Origin: CAZJBH01 sp964544485
GTDB lineage: Bacteria > Patescibacteriota > Minisyncoccia > Portnoybacterales > UBA2143
DNA length: 35,265 nucleotides
Direction of reading: 5' to 3'
NCBI GenBank assembly: GCA_964544485.1
Contig: CAZJBH010000004.1
Location: 1 to 35,265, forward strand
Positions 31,206-35,265 of this stretch are shown piece by piece. Each line of letters opens with the position of its first letter. Position 1 is the stretch's first letter. Position numbers and translations under genes: made by a program. A model generated the notes under the pieces. The model saw only the letters and a list, made by a program, of their open reading frames with translations. It did no database searches and was not told where the DNA came from.

Positions 31206-31223
31206 AAATAACATATGTTATTT
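31206..31223. promoter_or_regulatory. 18-bp perfect palindrome upstream of the DUF5674 gene
   Basis: AAATAACATATGTTATTT, loop-free dyad, 9 bp before the ATG at 31233. It overlaps a possible extended -10 (TGT-TATTTT, 31216-31224). May be a repressor site; AT-rich, so chance is possible. Confidence 0.3.
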
Positions 31224-31232
31224 TAAAGTAAT

Positions 31233-31586
31233 ATGGCAAAGATATATATTATTAAAAAACCAATTAGCAAAGTAGAAGTTAAAAAAATAGCTGAAGAAAG
31301 GTTTGGCGATTTGGTTAAAGCAGCGGTTGATATTGAAAAAGAAATTATGGCGATTGGCGGAGAATTGCATATGGATGAAGAAATGGCTTTGATTGAACAG
31401 GAAGGGTCTAATCAAGATAATGTTTGGGGAATTAATATTTATCCAGACGAAACTGGAGAAGAGTTTATTGAAGTTGATTCAATGATTAATTTAAAGCCTT
31501 CCTTAGGAAATCGTTCTCGAGAGATAGATAATCAAGAGATTTTAAATAAAGTGAAGAAAGTAGTTAATAAACTTATTCATGGCTAA
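31233..31586 (+). CDS. DUF5674 family protein
   Basis: 117 aa. Strong match by memory to DUF5674: KKPISKVEVKKIAEERFGDL, KAAVDIEKEIMAIGGELHMD, NVWGINIYP, EFIEVDSMINLKPSLGNRSR and a C-terminal KKVVNKLI helix. Function unknown; soluble, acidic, widespread in CPR and some other bacteria. It overlaps the next gene by 8 bp. Confidence 0.8.
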   Translation: MAKIYIIKKPISKVEVKKIAEERFGDLVKAAVDIEKEIMAIGGELHMDEEMALIEQEGSNQDNVWGINIYPDETGEEFIEVDSMINLKPSLGNRSREIDNQEILNKVKKVVNKLIHG

Positions 31587-31911
31587 GAAATTTATTCATC
31601 AAGAATTAGCTCAAGGAAGATGGTTTGAGCTGTCTTTGGCAGAACAGCTTGGCAATATTGGCAGTGAAGTTAGCCGAGCTCGAAAAGCGCAAGGAAATGA
31701 TCAAGATCATTTTCAACAAGCGATTGATCGAGCTTTAGAATTATTTGATTTAACTATTTCTGATTCTCGCTGGCATGGTCGGCTTAAAGAAATTGGTCGG
31801 GCGCAAGAAGTATTTTGCGACGCGATTACTGGCGGAGAAATGTATAATAGTTCTTTAGCGGATTTAGAAAAATATTTTAATCAGTTTGCTTTATTAGCGA
31901 TGAGGATATAA
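31579..31911 (+). CDS. Conserved CPR hypothetical protein, all-helical (110 aa)
   Basis: Not assigned to a named family. HQELAQGRWFELSLAEQLGN, IGSEVSRARKAQG, FQQAIDRALELFDLTISD and GRLKEIGRAQEVFCDAITGG suggest a helical bundle. I recall close relatives in many CPR genomes with the same GRWFELSL core, but no function. It overlaps the DUF5674 gene by 8 bp, hence probably co-translated. Confidence 0.7.
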   Translation: MAKKFIHQELAQGRWFELSLAEQLGNIGSEVSRARKAQGNDQDHFQQAIDRALELFDLTISDSRWHGRLKEIGRAQEVFCDAITGGEMYNSSLADLEKYFNQFALLAMRI

Positions 31912-31935
31912 TTTTTAGGAAAGGGGGTGAGATAA

Positions 31936-32181
31936 ATGAAATTAAATCCAAGAGCTTTTGGTTTAGCATTAGGCATTTTGTGGGCAGCCGCTATTTTAGT
32001 TGCCACTGCCTGGACAATTATTGTTGGCGGAGGGAATACTTTAGGCTTATTAGGTAAATTTTATCGCGGTTATTCAGTTACTTGGGGCGGAATGATAATC
32101 GGAATGATTTGGGGATTTGTTGACGCTTTTGTCTTTGGCTGGTTGTTGGCTTGGCTTTACAATAAATTTTCCAAAGAGTAA
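31936..32181 (+). CDS. Small two-helix membrane protein, holin-like (81 aa)
   Basis: Two membrane helices (~8-30: LALGILWAAAILVATAWTII; ~50-75: MIIGMIWGFVDAFVFGWLLA) joined by a short loop with FYRGYSVTWGG. Such proteins are often labelled bacteriophage holin in CPR genomes, but no phage genes are near, and a housekeeping membrane role is as likely. An excellent ribosome site, AAGGGGGTGA (31921-31930), precedes the ATG by 5 nt, unusual in this window and a sign of strong translation. Confidence 0.75.
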   Translation: MKLNPRAFGLALGILWAAAILVATAWTIIVGGGNTLGLLGKFYRGYSVTWGGMIIGMIWGFVDAFVFGWLLAWLYNKFSKE

Positions 32182-32230
32182 ACTGGATAAACAATTTGAT
32201 ATTTTAAAACCGTTCTTAACGGACAGTTTA
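32179..32230 (+). promoter_or_regulatory. Nested hairpin between the holin-like gene and alaS
   Basis: Outer stem TAAACTG/CAGTTTA (32179-32185 with 32224-32230) and inner stem CCGTT-CTT-AACGG (32210-32222), followed by TTTTAA. It starts at the stop codon of the holin-like gene. It may be a weak terminator or an alaS leader structure. Confidence 0.35.
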
Positions 32231-32240
32231 TTTTAACTCT

Positions 32241-33992
32241 ATGAAATCTCAAGAAATACGACAAAAATTTTTAGATTTTTTTAAGCAAAAAGACCACGCT
32301 GTTATTCCCAGCGCTTCTTTAATTCCAGAAAATGATCCAACTACTTTATTCATTTCTGCTGGAATGCATCCTTTGGTCCCGTATTTAATGGGAGAAAAAC
32401 ATGCTCAAGGCAAGCGTTTGGTAAATGTTCAAAAATGTATTCGGACGATTGATATTGAAGAAGTTGGTGATTCTTATCATCATACTTTTTTTGAAATGCT
32501 TGGAAATTGGTCTTTAGGCGACTATTTTAAATCCGAAGCGATTGCTTGGAGTTTTGAATTTTTAACTAAAGAATTAAAGATTCCTGTTGAAAGATTAGCA
32601 GTTTCTGTTTTTAAGGGGGACCAAGACGCTCCTTTAGATAATGAATCAATTCAGATTTGGAAAAAAATGGGTCTTCCTGAACAAAGAATTGCTAAATTAG
32701 GCAAACAAGATAATTGGTGGGGTCCAGCCGGACAAACCGGTCCTTGCGGTCCAGATACAGAAATGTTTTATTGGATTAATGATAATCAGCCAGCTCCTAA
32801 AAAATTTGATCCTGAAGATAAAAGATGGGTGGAAATTTGGAATGATGTTTTTATGGAGTATTACAAGACAGAGCAGGGAGATTTTAATTCTTTAAGTCAA
32901 AAAAATGTTGATACTGGCATGGGCCTGGAAAGAACTTTAGCTGTTTTAAATGGGTTGGATGATGATTATCAAACTGAATTATTTATTAATTTAATTAATA
33001 GATTAGAGGAATTAGCTGATAAAAAATATCAACAATCAGAGGAAGTAACTAAAGCTATGCGAATTATTGCTGATCATTTGAAAGCAGTTGTCTTTATTAT
33101 GGGTGATGATAAAGGAATTGCTCCCTCTAATCTTGATCAAGGGTATATTCTTCGTCGGTTAATTAGGCGGGCAATTCGTTATGGTCGTCAATTAGGGATT
33201 GAGCAAGATTTATGGACTAAACAGATAGCTCAAATAGCGATTCAAGATTATCAAGAGAGTTATCCTGAATTAGAGAGAAATAAAGAATTTATTTTAAATA
33301 ATTTAGCAGAAGAAGAGAAAAAATTTAAAAAAACTTTAGCAAAAGGATTAAAAGAGTTTGCTAAAGGAACAGATCCTTTTATTTTGTTTACGACTTATGG
33401 CTTTCCAATTGAAATGACTCAGGAATTAGCTAAAGAAAAAGGAGAAAAAGTGGATCTTGAAAGATTTAAACGACAAATGAAAGAGCATCAGGAAAAATCA
33501 CGGACTGCTTCAGCCGGTAAATTCAAAAGCGGATTAGCAGATACTAGCCAGGAAACTAAAAAACTGCATACTGCGGCTCATTTGTTATTGGCTTCTTTGC
33601 GCAAAGTTTTAGGTGATCATGTAATTCAAAAAGGAAGCAATATTACGGCTGAACGATTGCGTTTTGATTTTTCTCATCCTGAAAAATTAACTGATCAGGA
33701 AAAACAGCAAGTAGAAGATATAGTTAATCAAGCGATTCAGGACGATTTAAAAATTACATACGAAGAAATGAGTTTGGAACAAGCTAAGCAATCAGGAGCC
33801 ATGGGCGTATTTGAATCAAAGTATGGAGAAAAAGTTAAAGTTTATACAATAGGCTCTCAAGATAAGCCTTTTTCTAAAGAAATTTGCGCTGGACCGCATA
33901 TGGAGCATACCGGTGAATTAGGCCATTTTAAAATTGTTAAAGAACAATCCAGTTCAGCCGGAGTTAGAAGAATCAAAGCGATTTTAGAATAA
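32241..33992 (+). CDS. alaS: Alanyl-tRNA synthetase, short form lacking the C-terminal domain
   Basis: 583 aa against ~875 in E. coli. It charges tRNA-Ala. The catalytic class II core is complete: FISAGMHPLVPYL, VQKCIRTIDIEEVGD, HHTFFEMLGNWSLGDYF and VDTGMGLERTLAVL. The tRNA-recognition part follows (GYILRRLIRRAIRYGRQLG). The editing domain is present with HTAAH (~437-441) and CAGPH (~540s), the four zinc/editing residues. The C-Ala domain and its long linker are absent, so the enzyme is probably monomeric; short AlaRS forms occur in reduced genomes. It ends at a natural stop and the next gene starts 7 bp later, so the shortness is not a frameshift. Confidence 0.95.
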   Translation: MKSQEIRQKFLDFFKQKDHAVIPSASLIPENDPTTLFISAGMHPLVPYLMGEKHAQGKRLVNVQKCIRTIDIEEVGDSYHHTFFEMLGNWSLGDYFKSEAIAWSFEFLTKELKIPVERLAVSVFKGDQDAPLDNESIQIWKKMGLPEQRIAKLGKQDNWWGPAGQTGPCGPDTEMFYWINDNQPAPKKFDPEDKRWVEIWNDVFMEYYKTEQGDFNSLSQKNVDTGMGLERTLAVLNGLDDDYQTELFINLINRLEELADKKYQQSEEVTKAMRIIADHLKAVVFIMGDDKGIAPSNLDQGYILRRLIRRAIRYGRQLGIEQDLWTKQIAQIAIQDYQESYPELERNKEFILNNLAEEEKKFKKTLAKGLKEFAKGTDPFILFTTYGFPIEMTQELAKEKGEKVDLERFKRQMKEHQEKSRTASAGKFKSGLADTSQETKKLHTAAHLLLASLRKVLGDHVIQKGSNITAERLRFDFSHPEKLTDQEKQQVEDIVNQAIQDDLKITYEEMSLEQAKQSGAMGVFESKYGEKVKVYTIGSQDKPFSKEICAGPHMEHTGELGHFKIVKEQSSSAGVRRIKAILE

Positions 33993-33999
33993 TTTAACT

Positions 34000-35200
34000 A
34001 TGGCTAATTTAAAAGATTACCAGCAAATTGTTGGTTCTGAGGTAATCGAAAAACTGCGCCAACAAGCAAAAAAATTTAAAAATAAACATATTGTTTGCAT
34101 TAGTTCAACTCGTCAGGGCGGCGGAGTAGCAGAAATGCTTAATAGCTTAGTTCCTTTATTTAATCAGTTAGGGATTAATTTTGAATGGCGGATAATTCAA
34201 GGAAATCCTGATTTTTTTAAAGTTACCAAAATTATTCATAATGCTTTGCAGGGAGATTCAATTAAGCTTAGCCAGCAAGATAAAAAAATTTATCAACAAG
34301 TCAATCAGCGTTTTTCCGAGTTTAATCATTTAAACCATGATTTAATTATTATTCATGATCCTCAGCCTTTAGCTTTAATTAATTTTTATAATAAAAAACA
34401 ACCCTGGATTTTTAGATGCCATTTGGATTTGACTTGTCCTAATCAGCAAGTTTGGGAAATATTTAAAGGAATATATCCAGCAATATGATTATTGGGTGGT
34501 TTCTAATAAGGATTATCAACAAGAAATAAATATTTCTCAAGAGATAATTCATCCGGCAATTGATCCATTGACTGAGAAAAATGCTTTTTTGCCGCAGGAA
34601 AAGATAAATAAATATTTAGTTAAATACAAGATTCATCCAGAAAAGCCTTTTATTTGTCAAATTTCTCGTTATGATAAATGGAAAGATTTTGAAGGAGTAA
34701 TTAAAATTTTTAAACAGGTTAAAAAAGAATTTGATTGCCAATTGGTTCTTTTGGGAAATATGGCAATAGATGATCCAGAAGGATTGCAGGTTTACCAATC
34801 TTTGATGGAAAAATATGGCCAAAATAAAGATATTTTAATTTTAGCGAATGCAGAGGATAATGATTTATTAGTTAATGCTTTGCAAAGACAGGCTCAGGTA
34901 ATTATCCAAAAATCTTTAAAAGAAGGTTTTGCTTTAACTGTTTCAGAAGCTTTGTATAAGGGGACGCCAGTAGTCGGTTCTAATATTGGCGGAATTCCTT
35001 TGCAAATTATTGACGGATATAATGGATATTTGCATTTAACTGAAGATATTCAAGGATTCAGCCAAAGCATTTTAAAAATTTTAAAAAATAAAGAATTAAG
35101 AGAAAAACTTGGTCAGCAAGCTAAATCTTATATTTCAAAGAATTTTATCATTACTCGTTTATTATCTGATTGGTTAAATCTATTTGCTAAAGCTTGTTAA
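34000..35200 (+). pseudogene. GT4 glycosyltransferase (trehalose synthase TreT-like), split by a +1 frameshift
   Basis: Two adjacent frames make one protein. Frame 1 (34000-34488, 162 aa) holds the N-terminal GT-B half: STRQGGGVAEMLNSLVPLF, LIIIHDPQPLALI, WIFRCHLDLTCPN. It stops at TGA 34486. The continuation is in the next frame: EYIQQYDYWVVSNKDYQQ runs straight into ISQEIIHPAIDPLTEKN and the C-terminal half with QISRYDKWKDFEGVI, KEGFALTVSEALYKGTPVVG and IPLQIIDGYNGYL. One extra base near 34462-34469 (TTTAAAGG) explains it. Family knowledge: TreT joins NDP-glucose and glucose to trehalose; close relatives have other acceptors. Both halves keep good sequence, so either a very recent mutation, a sequencing error or recoding. 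The second part could only start inside the codons around 34496 (GTG) without a ribosome site. Confidence 0.85.
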
Positions 35201-35228
35201 GTATTTTGCAATTGGTTGAGTAAATAAA

Positions 35229-35260
35229 AAGCCGAAGCTTGTTGCTCCGGCTTGTTTTTT
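35229..35260 (+). terminator. Intrinsic terminator after the GT4 gene
   Basis: AAGCCG-A-AGC / GCT-C-CGGCTT (35229-35238 with 35244-35253) around TTGTT, then GTTTTTT. Confidence 0.8.
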
Positions 35261-35265
35261 GTTTA

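Noticed and set aside
31936..32181. Holin gene as evidence of a prophage
   Set aside because: No endolysin, capsid, terminase or integrase is near; such holin-like proteins are common in CPR chromosomes.
34483..34488. TGA read as glycine (code 25) joining the GT4 halves
   Set aside because: Reading through gives a different frame that stops soon after; only a +1 shift restores the protein. TGA also ends the gene at 29586-29588 normally.
1..35265. tRNA, rRNA or CRISPR array
   Set aside because: No cloverleaf, rRNA core sequence or regularly spaced repeat was recognised by eye; a covariance search would be decisive.

Overview
This is an AT-rich window (by eye about one third G+C, not counted). 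It reads as a chromosomal piece of a Candidate Phyla Radiation (Patescibacteria, probably Parcubacteria-like) bacterium. The reasons are the many lineage-typical small proteins (DUF5674, a small holin-like protein, a conserved 110-aa hypothetical), the TraG/VirD4-like ATPase with a C-terminal zinc ribbon next to a membrane partner, an O-antigen-ligase-type protein with a TPR tail, a sigma region 4/HARE-HTH regulator, a short AlaRS and dockerin/cohesin surface proteins. TGA acts as a stop (for example the ATGA junction at 29585-29588), so genetic code 11 fits. No rRNA, tRNA or CRISPR array was recognised.

Layout. 1-1389: radical SAM/B12-binding enzyme cut by the window edge. 1465-5973 (minus strand): envelope polysaccharide operon (polyprenyl-phosphate sugar transferase, sulfotransferase, GT2 glycosyltransferase), interrupted by an AbiE-type toxin-antitoxin pair with its own promoter. 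The AbiE pair lies between two copies of the last ~39 bp of the sulfotransferase gene. 6035-10187: Wzy/O-antigen-ligase-like polymerase with TPRs, overlapping a secreted M30-like metallopeptidase. 10350-18598: surface cluster of a 2118-aa secreted protein with three right-handed beta-helix segments, a secreted dockerin protein and a membrane-anchored cohesin protein, ended by a strong terminator. 18683-23276: housekeeping genes (murB with a missing segment, cysC, hpf, secA). 23336-23862 (minus): two monocistronic paralogous small genes of unknown function, one strikingly GC-rich. 23920-27116: NlpC/P60-like protein, small DUF4258-like protein, secD, secF. 27165-31192: sigma-region-4/HARE-HTH regulator, then a membrane protein and TraG-like ATPase pair. 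31233-32181: small CPR proteins. 32241-35200: alaS and a frameshifted GT4 glycosyltransferase.

How they fit together. The left half looks like a cell-surface building programme: lipid-linked glycan initiation, sulfation, glycosyl transfer and polymerisation, next to exported adhesin/protease-like proteins. The cohesin protein could hold the dockerin protein at the membrane. CysC (PAPS synthesis) may supply the sulfotransferase, and SecA/SecD/SecF export the secreted proteins. Promoters found are often of the TTGACA/TGnTATAAT type, several giving leaderless or nearly leaderless transcripts. Strong AGGAGG ribosome sites are confined to a few genes (cysC, the two small paralogs, the holin-like gene).

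Most notable: the duplicated gene end around abiE, the cohesin-dockerin/beta-helix cluster, the GC-discordant small paralogs, the shortened MurB and the split GT4 gene. All functional calls rest on reading motifs by eye; no database search was run.
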